From Phycisphaerales bacterium (GTDB taxonomy: Bacteria > Planctomycetota > Phycisphaerae > UBA1845 > Fen-1342), in contig PMMM01000153.1 in the NCBI GenBank assembly GCA_003162245.1, positions 1-32,834 of the forward strand: a DNA stretch of 32,834 bases, given 5' to 3'. Shown here one piece after another: positions 1-7,893 of the stretch (within the stretch, counting starts at the first letter, position 1; every line of letters begins with the position of its first letter). The position numbers were made by a program, and so were the translations under genes. The notes beneath the pieces were generated by a model. It was not told where the DNA came from. It did no database searches and saw only the letters and a list, made by a program, of their open reading frames with translations.

Positions 1-100
1 GCACAACGCCGCCCACCCTGGGGGCGGGGAATACCAAAACACATTCCGATTCCGGACCCGCACCGCACCGACCCCGTAGCGGCCCGCGCCCTCGCGCGGC

Positions 101-140
101 CGCTATTCGCACCGCGCGCCCGCTATGCGCACCGCGCTGG
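101..140. repeat. Imperfect 20-bp tandem repeat
   Basis: Two adjacent 20-bp units (101-120 and 121-140) both begin CGCTAT and share CGCACCGCGC; about 17 of 20 positions agree. The surrounding first 234 bases hold no gene that I recognise. This may be simple GC-rich drift rather than a functional repeat. Confidence 0.4.
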
Positions 141-234
141 TCGCCGGAATAGCGGGTTCCGGCCGCCTTTCGCGCCCCCGCTGCGCGCCCGCTGTAGAAT
201 CGGCCACCGGACGCCGCGTAGCAAACAAAACGCG

Positions 235-1031
235 GTGGATTCAGCCGGCGGTGCCGGTGGCCACAGTCAGCGCGCCACTTACGACGGCGCACGCCTGGTT
301 CACCGAAAACCTCTCCGAGCTGACCCGCCGGGCCCAGGGCTTTGCCCGCCGGTTTGCCCGTCGCCACCGCGACGACGCGGTGGCCGACATCCCGGGCCAG
401 ATCTTCCGCTACAGCTTGAGCGCCGCAGCCCGCGGCAAGCTGGCCTTGCTCACACCGTTCGCGCTGGTCTCGTTCTTCGGCCGGGCCCACGCCGCGGGCC
501 GCCAGCTCGCCGGCACCGACACGTAGGACCTGCTCTCGCCGACCGCCCAGCAGCGCCAGCGGCTGCGCGTCGTTTCGTTCGACGAGTGGTGCCGCGTGCG
601 GACACCGGGGGGGCGAGCACCGGCTGCCGTTGTCGGAGGTGCTGGCCGATCGCCGGGTCAAAAACCCGCTTGAGGCTTGCCGCCAGGATCTCGATTATCC
701 TGGCATCCTGCGCCAGCAGCACGCCAGCCGCCCGGCGCGCCGGGTGTTCGCCTACCTGGCCCAGACCCACGGTTCCAGACGCCAAACCGAACTGGCGCGC
801 GAACTGGAGGTCAGCCCGCCCCGCATTGTGCAGCTCAAGCACCGGCTCGTGGACTGCCTGGCGGGCGAGGATTACAGGCCGCCGCCGACCCGGCCACTCG
901 GCCCGCCACGGCCGAAGCGGGGTCGGCCGCGAGTGACGCGCAAGGCCGACCGGCAGGCCAGGCGCTACTGGTGCGGCCCCAAGGGGCACGTCCGCATGTC
1001 GCAGGCCGTTCAGGCCGGAGGTGTGGCATGA
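235..1031 (+). pseudogene. Decayed sigma-like / helix-turn-helix protein gene
   Basis: The reading frame is broken. The first piece (to about 526) encodes an Arg-rich helical stretch with FARRFARRHRDDAVADI and ends in a stop codon, after which DLLSPTAQQRQRLRVVSFDEW continues in frame. The last piece (about 630-1031) is in another frame and ends with RQTELARELEVSPPRIVQLK, which looks like a sigma-70 region 4-type helix-turn-helix. The layout (helical N-terminus, LSP..QR motif, C-terminal HTH) resembles a family I know from planctomycete mobile or accessory regions. The stop plus frameshift argues that it no longer makes a full protein. Its stop codon overlaps the ATG of the following ThiF-like remnant, as in an original gene pair. 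Family assignment is from memory of sequence style. Confidence 0.5.
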
Positions 1032-1200
1032 GCAGGCGTCACCGCAAGACGACGCAAGCCGCCAGCCGGGATCTGTCCACGCTCGTCGTGGGCTTGCACG
1101 AGATCAGCCGGCAAGTGGCCCTGCAACTGGCCACCCTCGGCCTCCAGAGGCTTACGCTGATCGACGCGGGCCGCGTCGGCACAGCCGACTGTGCCCGACT
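1028..1200 (+). pseudogene. ThiF/E1-like adenylyltransferase, N-terminal fragment
   Basis: The ATG at 1028 overlaps the stop of the upstream HTH remnant. The translation gives a Rossmann-like start typical of the ThiF/MoeB/E1 superfamily: LVVGLHEISRQVALQLATLG followed by LTLIDAGRVG, the usual beta-alpha-beta with an acidic residue ending strand 2. The canonical GxGxxG is altered (GLHEIS). After about 55 residues the similarity stops and the frame runs into a different, transposase-like sequence, so the gene is truncated. No ATP-binding or catalytic cysteine region remains. Non-functional in all likelihood. Confidence 0.45.
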
Positions 1201-1299
1201 GCTCGCGATCGGTCAGGAGCTCGACCACAACGTCGCGGACGTGATCGGCATCGTCACGCCGCAGACATATTGTCGCTCGGTCACGGAACTGCGGGAAGG

Positions 1300-1640
1300 G
1301 CGCCAGCCCAGACGGGTCGGTCGGCCAAAGATCGCCCGGAACCTGCGCGAACTCGTGGTCCGCCTCGCGAAAGAGAACGCCGGCTGGAGGGCTGCATCGC
1401 CGGTACACGCGGGACGCTTGAACGGGCGCGGGCGCCGCCGGTCATACTGTCAGCGGAGCAGAACGCACGTGACGGGCTGGTCCTGCGCCGACCTGGACAG
1501 AACGCCCGTTGCGCGGCGTTCTGGACGTACTTCGGCGTGGCGCGTCGACCCCAACGGGCTCAATCGTCCTGGTGTCTGCCGTTCCGCGTGGCCGCGACGA
1601 AGTTCTCGATATGCACACGGGGCCGACGGTTTGCTCACAG
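1300..1640 (+). pseudogene. Remnant of an rve-type (IS3/IS481-like) transposase
   Basis: Around 1318-1390 the translation reads GRPKIARNLRELVVRLAKEN followed by GW, closely matching the HTH-to-core linker of integrase-core transposases (pattern GRPR...i..LvlrmAreNp.WGy.RI.GEL). Beyond this, weak matches continue only by switching frames and crossing stops (for example HTVS and then APTWTERP near 1430-1510), so the element has decayed. No inverted repeats or catalytic DDE residues could be placed. It fills the gap between the ThiF-like fragment and the end of the gas vesicle genes. Confidence 0.45.
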
Positions 1641-1982
1641 GAGCTTCCCAAGCGGGCCAAGATCCAGGTTGAGATCCTCGTCGCGTAGCCCGAACTCGTG
1701 CTTGAGTCGGGTCATTTCCTCGGCCAGGCGCATGAACGTCGTCCCGAGCCGCTCCACCTCGGCGTCGGTCAGCGACCCGCCCTCGATCCGCCGGATCGCC
1801 TGGCGCTCCAACAGCTCGCGCAGCAGCTCGACCACTGTGAGGACCAGCTTCCCCAGGCCGTTACGGACGTCGTCCTGCCGCAGCTCGATCCGCGGCGGGC
1901 TGGCCGCGGCCGCCGGCGACATTGCACCGGCGAAATCGCCCAGGGCCCGCGATTCGGCGTGCACGATTTCAGCCGTCCGCAT
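1635..1982 (-). CDS. gvpK: Gas vesicle protein GvpK
   Basis: A 115-residue protein of the GvpK family, a small accessory protein needed for gas vesicle formation in several bacteria; its exact role is unsettled. The family pattern is clear: IELRQDDVRNGLGKLVLTVV, then ELLRELLERQAIRRIEGGSL, then a C-terminal LNLDLGPLGKLL. The ATG at 1982 is chosen because GGGAGG lies seven bases upstream; longer in-frame extensions lack a ribosome site and look non-coding. It overlaps the end of the preceding gvpS-like gene by 14 bases, so the two are probably translationally coupled. It is the last recognisable gene of the locus. The S-K order matches the Bacillus megaterium gvp cluster. Confidence 0.92.
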   Translation of the reverse strand: MRTAEIVHAESRALGDFAGAMSPAAAASPPRIELRQDDVRNGLGKLVLTVVELLRELLERQAIRRIEGGSLTDAEVERLGTTFMRLAEEMTRLKHEFGLRDEDLNLDLGPLGKLL

Positions 1983-2217
1983 GATTCGCCTCCCGCCGCA
2001 GCGCTCGGGCTCCCGCGACCCCGTTCTTGCGCGCACTCTCCACGGAAGTGAGCACCAGTTGGAGCCCCAGATAGACCAAATCAATGTCCGCCACGGAGAT
2101 GAGCACCTCGCCCACCACCACCACGCCCTTGGTCAGCACGCGATCCAGGATCTCGCACAACGAGATGTGTTCCTGCTCGGCCGACAAACACTGCGTTGAC
2201 TGTGTGTCCGTATTCAT
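1969..2217 (-). CDS. gvpS: GvpA-fold minor gas vesicle protein (GvpS-like)
   Basis: An 82-residue protein of the GvpA/J/M/S family, whose members form or initiate the gas vesicle shell. Residues about 18-62 carry the family core: ISLCEILDRVLTKGVVVVGE followed by VLISVADIDLVYLGLQLVL, the amphipathic helix-beta-beta-helix unit. I call it GvpS-like because of the VADIDLVYLGL variant and its position directly before gvpK, as in Bacillus megaterium; GvpM or GvpJ are possible names for the same fold. It lacks the long C-terminal tail of some GvpJ proteins. GAGGAAAG lies upstream of the ATG. The upstream neighbour is the ArsA-like ATPase gene, 28 bases away. Confidence 0.8.
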   Translation of the reverse strand: MNTDTQSTQCLSAEQEHISLCEILDRVLTKGVVVVGEVLISVADIDLVYLGLQLVLTSVESARKNGVAGARALRREANHADG

Positions 2218-2245
2218 GCGATTACGACCACTTTCCTCGTCGACG

Positions 2246-4276
2246 TCATGTGCAATACAACGCCTGCCCCAGCTCTGTCAGGCGCGCCAGCCCGCGCGGC
2301 GACGCGCCGCGGTACACGACCACCGGACGCGCAGCCTCGAACGTCGCGCTGAACTTCGCGCAAACCCCCGCTTCCTGCCGCGTGAGAGCTTCGCCAACGG
2401 GGCACGCCCCCGCCGGCCGGACCATGTTCACGAACAGCGCCGGTACGTGTATCCCCGCCTGCCGGCAAGCGGTCAGCAGATCGCAAGTCTCGGCATACGC
2501 CATCTCGGTCGGAATCGTCACTACGTGCAGGCTCGTCTTGTGCGGATCCACGAGCAACGAGCGCAACACCTTGAGCCGTTTGGACAGAGTAACAAGCAAC
2601 TCCGAGATGCGCGGAACTCGCAACACGCGCTTGTACTTCAGCAGGAGGCCAAAGAAGACCCCCAGCCAGCGCTGGACGAGCGCCGGCAGTTCCAGCAGGC
2701 GGATCAGGTGCCCCGTCGGGGCCGTGTCACAAACAAACGTGTCATACTCCTTCGCTTCGAGAAACTGGATCACGCGCGCTAGCGCCATGACCTCATCGAT
2801 GCCCGGCGGCGAAAGGTCCATGATGCGCTCCGCGACCTCGCGGTCGAAAGCTACATCCAGCCCCCCCGCCGACTCCGTAAGACGCTCAAAGAGCCCTTCG
2901 ACCTCCTCTGCGTACTGTTTCTTCAAGTCTGCAAACTCTCCCTCGGCGTCGATTTCGATGGCACTGAGCCGTTCGTTCAACCTGACCGCGCTGGGACCGA
3001 TGCGTGTCCCCAGACAATCGGAAAGGGAGTGCGCCGGGTCCACCGAGAACAGCAGGATCTGCCGGTCCCGGTACTCCTGCGCCAGCCGCAACGCCGTGGC
3101 GCTGGCCAACGTGGTCTTTCCCACGCCGCCCTTTCCGGCGAAGAACAGCAGGCTCGTTTCAGTCGCCGGCAGACGGGCGGGATGCTCCACCCGCGGCGAC
3201 GACGACCACTCTGGTCCGTCCTGTGCCGATGGATGGACTTCGACCGGAGATTCTCGGTCCGCGTCGCACGCCGCGGACTCCGGCCGGTCCACGTCACGGA
3301 CGCCATCCCAGAAAACCGCGAGCTGCGAATCGCCCTGCGCGTCGAACGCCTGGAACGGAACCGACCACAGCCGGTAGCCGGGAAACGCCGCGCGGATGCG
3401 GCGTATTTCCTCGGCTTGCCCGCGTAGATCCGCACAATTCGGCGGGCAGCCCGCCCCCACAGGGCACGCCCGGTTGACCACAATCTCCCGAACCGGAACC
3501 CCCAGCCGCTCGAGCGCTTGCACGAGGCGCACGGTTTCGTCCGTGACCAGCGGCTCGGCGAGCGTGACGGGTACGAAGCAACACCGGCGCGGATCGGCCA
3601 GCAGCGACGCCAGACCCTCGATCGTCGCCGCGAACTCCTCCAGAAACCGCTCGGCGTCGTCCGGACGATGCCGGCCGCTGTACAGCTTCACCATCCACCG
3701 ATGTTTGGCAACCAGGGCGTCGAGCGCGCCGAGCCATTTGCGCAACACGTCCGGGAGCCCGAGCAGTCTGAGCGTGTGCCCCGTGGGAGCCGTGTCCACG
3801 ATGATGCCGCCGTAGGCGCCGCCCTTCGCCAGGGCCGCCAGCTCGATGAACGCCATCAGCTCATCGAGACCCGGCAGGGACAGGTCCAGGAGCTTGCCGA
3901 TGTCGTCGTCGTCCAGGAACGTTCCGCGTTGGGCGATCTGCCGCAGGTGCCCGGCGTGCGCCGCCTTGAACTGGCGGAGACTCTCCTGGGCGTCCAATTC
4001 GCGCACCTCGAGGTTCGGCGGCCGCGTCGCGCCCGCCAGGCAGTCCTGGAGCGAGTGGGCGGGGTCAGTCGAGGCAAGTAGGTAGTCCTGATCCGGGAAG
4101 AGTCGGGCCCAGTGCAGCGCCGTGCCGGTCGCGCAGGTCGTCTTGCCAACCCCGCCCTTGCCGCCAAAGAGCAGCAGGCGGACCGCGCCCGGCTCCAAGA
4201 ACGCCGGGCGATCGCGCGGCTTGGTGCGCGGGCTCGCCAGGCCGCTACTCGTCTGCGTCCGGCTCATCGCCTGCAC
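2246..4276 (-). CDS. Tandem-domain ArsA/Get3-family ATPase
   Basis: A 676-residue soluble ATPase made of two ArsA/Get3 domains. Each half has the deviant Walker A with signature lysine, GKGGVGKTT (residues about 39-47 and 381-389), a VDPAHSL or TDPAHSL switch, and the family DTAPTGH motif (161-167 and 517-523). The linker (about 325-372) is acidic and Ser/Pro-rich. ArsA proteins energise arsenite efflux; Get3 relatives shield hydrophobic membrane segments. No arsB, arsR or arsC genes are nearby, so an arsenic role is not supported by context. Between gvpG and gvpS it sits where Bacillus megaterium has gvpL. A chaperone role for hydrophobic shell proteins is inference. The start overlaps the end of gvpG by 32 bases (ATG 4276) or 23 bases (ATG 4267). 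Confidence 0.9.
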   Translation of the reverse strand: MQAMSRTQTSSGLASPRTKPRDRPAFLEPGAVRLLLFGGKGGVGKTTCATGTALHWARLFPDQDYLLASTDPAHSLQDCLAGATRPPNLEVRELDAQESLRQFKAAHAGHLRQIAQRGTFLDDDDIGKLLDLSLPGLDELMAFIELAALAKGGAYGGIIVDTAPTGHTLRLLGLPDVLRKWLGALDALVAKHRWMVKLYSGRHRPDDAERFLEEFAATIEGLASLLADPRRCCFVPVTLAEPLVTDETVRLVQALERLGVPVREIVVNRACPVGAGCPPNCADLRGQAEEIRRIRAAFPGYRLWSVPFQAFDAQGDSQLAVFWDGVRDVDRPESAACDADRESPVEVHPSAQDGPEWSSSPRVEHPARLPATETSLLFFAGKGGVGKTTLASATALRLAQEYRDRQILLFSVDPAHSLSDCLGTRIGPSAVRLNERLSAIEIDAEGEFADLKKQYAEEVEGLFERLTESAGGLDVAFDREVAERIMDLSPPGIDEVMALARVIQFLEAKEYDTFVCDTAPTGHLIRLLELPALVQRWLGVFFGLLLKYKRVLRVPRISELLVTLSKRLKVLRSLLVDPHKTSLHVVTIPTEMAYAETCDLLTACRQAGIHVPALFVNMVRPAGACPVGEALTRQEAGVCAKFSATFEAARPVVVYRGASPRGLARLTELGQALYCT

Positions 4277-4508
4277 CCGCGTCGCGCGCCTCGATTCGAT
4301 CCAAACGGTCGAGCAGCACTACTTCGGCGTCGTCGAACTCCTGCTCGGTGATCTGCTGCGCCTCCAGCTTCATGTACAGCTCGCGCAGCTCGGTCCGGAT
4401 GGCGTCGCCTTCGCTCTCGCACTCCTGCTCAACGGCCTTGTGGACTTCGCGCAGGATGTGTAGGAGGCCTCGCATCGGAAACCACAGCAGCCTGTCGATG
4501 ACCAGCAT
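4245..4508 (-). CDS. gvpG: Gas vesicle protein GvpG
   Basis: An 87-residue GvpG protein, an accessory factor that interacts with GvpF/L-type proteins during assembly. The hydrophobic start (MLVIDRLLWFPMRGLLHILR) followed by a long charged helix (EQECESEGDAIRTELRELYM, then LEAQQITEQEFDDAEVVLLD) is the usual GvpG layout, ending in an acidic tail. The ATG at 4508 starts exactly at the family N-terminus; the frame is open further upstream, but that stretch is the shadow of gvpF. No strong ribosome site is seen, and it lies 17 bases after the gvpF stop, so it may depend on coupled translation. Its end overlaps the ArsA-like gene. Confidence 0.9.
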   Translation of the reverse strand: MLVIDRLLWFPMRGLLHILREVHKAVEQECESEGDAIRTELRELYMKLEAQQITEQEFDDAEVVLLDRLDRIEARDAGAGDEPDADE

Positions 4509-4525
4509 GGTGCCCGCGGCCCCGC

Positions 4526-5284
4526 TCACATCTGTAGGTTGACGTCGACGAAGTTGTGCGGTGCCCACGGACCGTTGTAGTCGAAGCAGTAGTTGGCATC
4601 GAATTGGCCAGCCACCGCGACCACGCCCTGCGCAAACGCATCTTCCGTGCCGCGTGCGATAAGGCACGCCATCCGCACGAGCTCGCACTCGTCCTGTAGC
4701 TTGTTCTCCTTGATCTCGTCGCAACAGGCACGCAGGCCCTGCTCGACGCGCTCGGCGGCCGTGGCCCGGTCCTCCTCCAGCAGGCGTTCGACCAACCGGC
4801 CCAGCTCCATCCGCTCATCGGCCGACGGATCGCGGCCCTGCCGAAACGCCCGATCGCGGGCGGCGCGCAGCTCCTCGTGTTGGTTGACGAGGTACTCGAA
4901 CAGGTTCGCTACATCCCAGCGCACCCGCAGGCCCATCTCCACCCGGCCGCTCAGCCGCTCCAGCCGCTCGACGAGGGTCTCCTGGTTCAATTCGAGGATT
5001 CGCCGTATGTCCTCGGGCCCGTCGGCAATGACGCCGAACGACATCGGCATGGGCGAGCCGTCCTCCATGAGGCGTTTGAGGACCCGCTGATGGGCAGCGA
5101 GATGCCGCCGCTGGGGCCGCAGCGACCGTTGCTTCAGGTCGCTGACCACGGCGGCGACCGCCCCACAGGAAATGCAGTACACCAACTCGTCGTCAATGCC
5201 GATCGGCCCATAGGTGCGGTCCCCCGCACCGGCGATCACCGCGTAGAGATAGGTTCCGCCGGCGTGGTCTTCGTGTGTCGCCAT
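4526..5284 (-). CDS. gvpF: Gas vesicle protein GvpF (GvpF/L family, copy 1)
   Basis: A 252-residue GvpF/L-family protein, which binds GvpA and is thought to take part in shell nucleation or chaperoning. It starts with the family strand TYLYAVIAG, contains MSFGVIADGPEDIRRIL and a Glu/Arg-rich helical region (residues 100-190), and ends with NGPWAPHNFVDV, a variant of the hallmark GPWPPYSFV. It is the only GvpF/L copy inside the structural part of the locus; two more lie near 11.2-12.8 kb. The ATG at 5284 lies seven bases after the zinc-ribbon gene stop with a weak ribosome site, so coupling is likely. The symbol follows its position just before gvpG. Confidence 0.92.
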   Translation of the reverse strand: MATHEDHAGGTYLYAVIAGAGDRTYGPIGIDDELVYCISCGAVAAVVSDLKQRSLRPQRRHLAAHQRVLKRLMEDGSPMPMSFGVIADGPEDIRRILELNQETLVERLERLSGRVEMGLRVRWDVANLFEYLVNQHEELRAARDRAFRQGRDPSADERMELGRLVERLLEEDRATAAERVEQGLRACCDEIKENKLQDECELVRMACLIARGTEDAFAQGVVAVAGQFDANYCFDYNGPWAPHNFVDVNLQM

Positions 5285-5290
5285 GAGTCA

Positions 5291-5560
5291 TCACCGTTCT
5301 TCTATGATTCGGCTGCCCGCCGCACCGCACCGCCGTGACGCACGGCCTGACTCATCCTCGGCCAGCTCCGCGCCGGCGAACGCCTGAGGGAGCGACGCGC
5401 TGGGTACGTGCTCGCGACCTCTCGCCGCCTTGACGCACCCGTCTTTGGCGCGGATCTCAAAGACCGCGCCACAGACCCAGCACCGGATCGGTCCCTCGTA
5501 ATCGTCGTAGGCTTCATCCAGCTCGACGCTGTGTCCGCACGCCAAACATCTGATTTTCAT
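5291..5560 (-). CDS. Small zinc-ribbon protein in the gas vesicle operon
   Basis: An 89-residue protein with two CxxC pairs at the N-terminus (CLAC at 5-8 and CWVC at 28-31) separated by an acidic linker LDEAYDDYEG, consistent with a single zinc ribbon. The C-terminal half (about 45-89) is low-complexity, Ala/Glu/Arg-rich and probably disordered. The ribosome site AAAGGAGA precedes the ATG at 5560. It lies between the gvpO-like gene and gvpF on the same strand with short gaps, so it belongs to the operon. I do not recognise a named family; an assembly or regulatory adaptor role is only a guess from position. Confidence 0.75.
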   Translation of the reverse strand: MKIRCLACGHSVELDEAYDDYEGPIRCWVCGAVFEIRAKDGCVKAARGREHVPSASLPQAFAGAELAEDESGRASRRCGAAGSRIIEER

Positions 5561-5602
5561 TCTCCGATTCTCCTTTCACGAGGTCGTGGCGCAGGGCGTG
5601 CG

Positions 5603-5953
5603 TCACGCGTCCACCGAGTCCTTGAGCCCGTACGCGACGATGCTCAGTTGTGCGTCCAGCCGCAGCAGGTACGTCTCCGTATCCACGACGGGCCGCCGCG
5701 TGGGCAACCCGAGCGCCTTGACGGTCGCATTCGGTACCTGGACGTCCGCTTCCGCCTCCCACAGACACTTGTCGGCGTCGATCACCGCCAGCTTGGTGAC
5801 CGCGGCGCCGAGCGCGTCCGGCACCGTCCGGAGCAGAAAGTCCCGCGCGGCGCCGGCCAATTGCTCGACGGATGGGGATTCCTTGTGTGGCTCCTCCACC
5901 CCCGGCTGCGCCACCCGCTGGGCCATGGTCACGCGGTCAAGGATCGATGCCAC
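5603..5953 (-). CDS. gvpO: Gas vesicle protein GvpO-like
   Basis: About 116 residues. The C-terminal half resembles GvpO: WEAEADVQVPNATVKALGLP, then DTETYLLRLDAQLSIVAYGL, matching the family pattern W.VEVEV.E...P.......YEV.LD..G.l..Y. GvpO is an essential gas vesicle protein in haloarchaea and is common in actinobacterial gvp clusters; its mechanism is unknown. The N-terminal third is Gln/Glu-rich and not conserved. I prefer the GTG at 5953 because AGAAAGG lies eight bases upstream; an in-frame GTG at 5962 would sit directly on that site. Neighbours are the coiled-coil gene upstream (57 bases) and the zinc-ribbon gene downstream. Confidence 0.72.
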   Translation of the reverse strand: MASILDRVTMAQRVAQPGVEEPHKESPSVEQLAGAARDFLLRTVPDALGAAVTKLAVIDADKCLWEAEADVQVPNATVKALGLPTRRPVVDTETYLLRLDAQLSIVAYGLKDSVDA

Positions 5954-6010
5954 GCGATCCACCTTTCTGCGCCGTCCTCACGCCGCACCGCCCCCGTTGC
6001 GCATCGTGCT

Positions 6011-6337
6011 TCAGTACTTGACCCTGAACTGCCGCTTCTTGCGGTGTACCGGGGCAGGCCCGGTCCCCTTTTCGACGGCCGCCGGACGCAGGCCGTCCGC
6101 CCCGCCCGCCATCGCGCGCCGGACGGCGTCGGCCTCGCCCTCGATCTCCTGGAGACGGGCGTCGATCTTCTGCAGACGACGTACGACGCTGTTCCGCTCG
6201 ATCCCGCGCCGCGTCTTCTCCATCTCGATCCACGCGAGCTTCATGTACGCCCGGTGGGGCCGCGACGCCTCGTCCGCGCGCCCGGACAGGGTCCGGAGAT
6301 CGCGCAAGGTGCGCTGGTTACGTTTCGTTACAGACAT
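6011..6337 (-). CDS. Small coiled-coil protein of the gas vesicle operon
   Basis: A 108-residue, very basic protein. Residues about 28-75 form a continuous charged helix (AYMKLAWIEMEKTRRGIERN, then VVRRLQKIDARLQEIEGEAD) with heptad-like spacing, so a coiled coil is likely; the C-terminus is basic and disordered, ending RKKRQFRVKY. GGAG lies seven bases before the ATG at 6337, which overlaps the end of gvpN by 20 bases. No cysteines or catalytic motifs. I do not recognise a named Gvp family. Similar small helical proteins accompany gvp clusters in other bacteria, so an assembly role is plausible but unproven. Confidence 0.75.
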   Translation of the reverse strand: MSVTKRNQRTLRDLRTLSGRADEASRPHRAYMKLAWIEMEKTRRGIERNSVVRRLQKIDARLQEIEGEADAVRRAMAGGADGLRPAAVEKGTGPAPVHRKKRQFRVKY

Positions 6338-7382
6338 AGTCGGGCTCCGCTACCGGCTTTGGTGTCGCAATGAAGCCCCGTTTTGCGGACGGCGCCGCGC
6401 CGCCTCCGCAGATCCGCTGGATGGCTTCATCCACCTTGCGGATCGCCACCGGCTCGCCGTCGTGCGTGACGGAAGCGGTGTCCATGTTCAGCACGTCGCG
6501 GCAGACCCATTGAAACACCGGGTCGCTCCGGCCGGCGTGCGCCTTCCGATGCACGAGAATCCGGGCAATCGTGATGCAGGCCCGAATCGTCGGACGGTGG
6601 GGGCTCACGCCGACGCTGCGCAGCTCGCGGACCACGTCCACGATGCGCTCGGCGTCCGCCCGCGCGATCCCGGACTTCCGGATGGTGACCTCGATCTCGG
6701 TCTGGCGGTCATAGTGATTGAGGTGGAGCGTGACCAGCCGGTCCATGAGCGCATCCTGGGTCTTGTGTGTGCCGGCGTATTCCTCAGGATTCGAGGTGAA
6801 GATCGCGCGGAAGTTGGGGTGCACGTCCACATAGCCTTCGCCGGTCACGCTCAGCTTCGGCAAATTGAGGATCTTCTCGGCCAGGATGCTGAGCAAGACG
6901 TTGTTCGCCTCCGGTTTCGAGCGTGTGAACTCGTCGTAGATCAGCGTAAACCCCTTCTCGCACGCGGTCGTGAGCCGATTGTCCACCCACAGCATCTTCA
7001 TCTCTTCCTCCGTCTTCAGCACGGAGTGAATGAAGTTGTCAACGAGCGTCTTCTTGGAATACCCGGCGTCGCGGCCAATCAGGTCGGAACTGCCGAACTC
7101 GTCATCGCCGTGGATCAGCACGACCGGGCGGCCGAGCTGCGCGGCCAGGTGGAAAGCCAGCGTCGTCTTGCCCGTGCCCGCGGGCCCGGCCAGGTGCACC
7201 GGGTACCCAATCTCCAGGTACGCCAGACCGCGCTCGGTCACGTTCTGGACATACGGGGTAAGCACGAACTCGTCGCTCGGCTCCGGGACGATGCCGCGCT
7301 GATCGAGCTCGAGCCGCGGCCCGGGTTCGGGCGCGAACCGCGTCTCGGGTGTGGACGTCAGTTGTTCAACAGCTTCGCTCAT
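6318..7382 (-). CDS. gvpN: Gas vesicle AAA+ ATPase GvpN
   Basis: GvpN, a MoxR-type AAA+ ATPase required for gas vesicle enlargement. With the start used here (354 residues) the Walker A motif GPAGTGKTT is at about 66-74, Walker B TLIYDEF at 146-152, and sensor 1 FTSNPEEYAG follows IFxxN-type spacing. The C-terminal arginine-rich lid is present. I place the start at ATG 7382 because AAGGAG precedes it by about ten bases; the frame is open to an ATG at 7487, which would add 35 Lys/Arg/Pro-rich residues, and that longer form cannot be excluded. It overlaps the coiled-coil gene by 20 bases. GvpN and the CDC48-type protein at 12.8-14.9 kb give this locus two unrelated AAA+ machines. Confidence 0.93.
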   Translation of the reverse strand: MSEAVEQLTSTPETRFAPEPGPRLELDQRGIVPEPSDEFVLTPYVQNVTERGLAYLEIGYPVHLAGPAGTGKTTLAFHLAAQLGRPVVLIHGDDEFGSSDLIGRDAGYSKKTLVDNFIHSVLKTEEEMKMLWVDNRLTTACEKGFTLIYDEFTRSKPEANNVLLSILAEKILNLPKLSVTGEGYVDVHPNFRAIFTSNPEEYAGTHKTQDALMDRLVTLHLNHYDRQTEIEVTIRKSGIARADAERIVDVVRELRSVGVSPHRPTIRACITIARILVHRKAHAGRSDPVFQWVCRDVLNMDTASVTHDGEPVAIRKVDEAIQRICGGGAAPSAKRGFIATPKPVAEPDYVCNET

Positions 7383-7542
7383 GAGGTCGGCACTCCTTGC
7401 GGTCGGTCCGGCGGCTTCCACGGGCCCCCGGTCTCGGCCCGGGACTCGCCGCCCCGTAACTCGCTTTGTGCGCACTTTTTTCTTCATTCCGCAGCGCCTA
7501 CCGTCCTGGGAACCGCGTCTTCAGTCTGAATGACAGCCGCCA

Positions 7543-7857
7543 TCAGCGCACCGGAACCGGCTCGGCCTGACCCACGGCACGTTCCAGCCGCTCGAGCCGC
7601 GCCGACAGCGCCGCCGCGCCGCTTTCATCCAGTTGGGGCTGTGCGCGGGAAGAGTACGCCGGCTCCCGCTCCCACCAGTCGATCCCGATTTCCTTGGCTT
7701 TGTCCACCGACGCGATCAGCAAGCGGATCTGGATCGTCAGCAGCTCGACGTCTGCCAGCTTCACTTTGATGTCGCCGGCGATCACGATCCCCTTATCGAG
7801 AATCCGCTCGAGCAGGTCCGCCAGATTCGTCGTATCCGTCGCGTGCTGCAGATGCAT
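7543..7857 (-). CDS. gvpJ: GvpA-fold gas vesicle protein (GvpJ-like)
   Basis: A 104-residue member of the GvpA/J family. Residues 10-62 hold the shell-protein core: [20 protein letters not shown], then KLADVELLTIQIRLLIASVD, followed by KAKEIGIDWWE. Unlike GvpA it has a 40-residue charged C-terminal tail (QPQLDESGAAALSARLERLE), as in GvpJ, a minor protein proposed to act in cap formation or nucleation. It could instead be a second GvpA/GvpB type; the VKLADVELLTI segment and the tail favour GvpJ. GGAGG precedes the ATG by about eight bases. The gene lies directly downstream of the damaged gvpC-like gene and the IS66 remnant, and upstream of gvpN. Confidence 0.82.
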   Translation of the reverse strand: MHLQHATDTTNLADLLERILDKGIVIAGDIKVKLADVELLTIQIRLLIASVDKAKEIGIDWWEREPAYSSRAQPQLDESGAAALSARLERLERAVGQAEPVPVR

Positions 7858-7893
7858 GAGAATGCCTCCACTAGGGCACCGGTCGCGCGTTTC

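Noticed and set aside
2246-4276. Arsenite efflux ATPase function
   Set aside because: No arsB, arsR, arsC or arsD genes in the window; the gene is embedded and overlapping in a gas vesicle operon.
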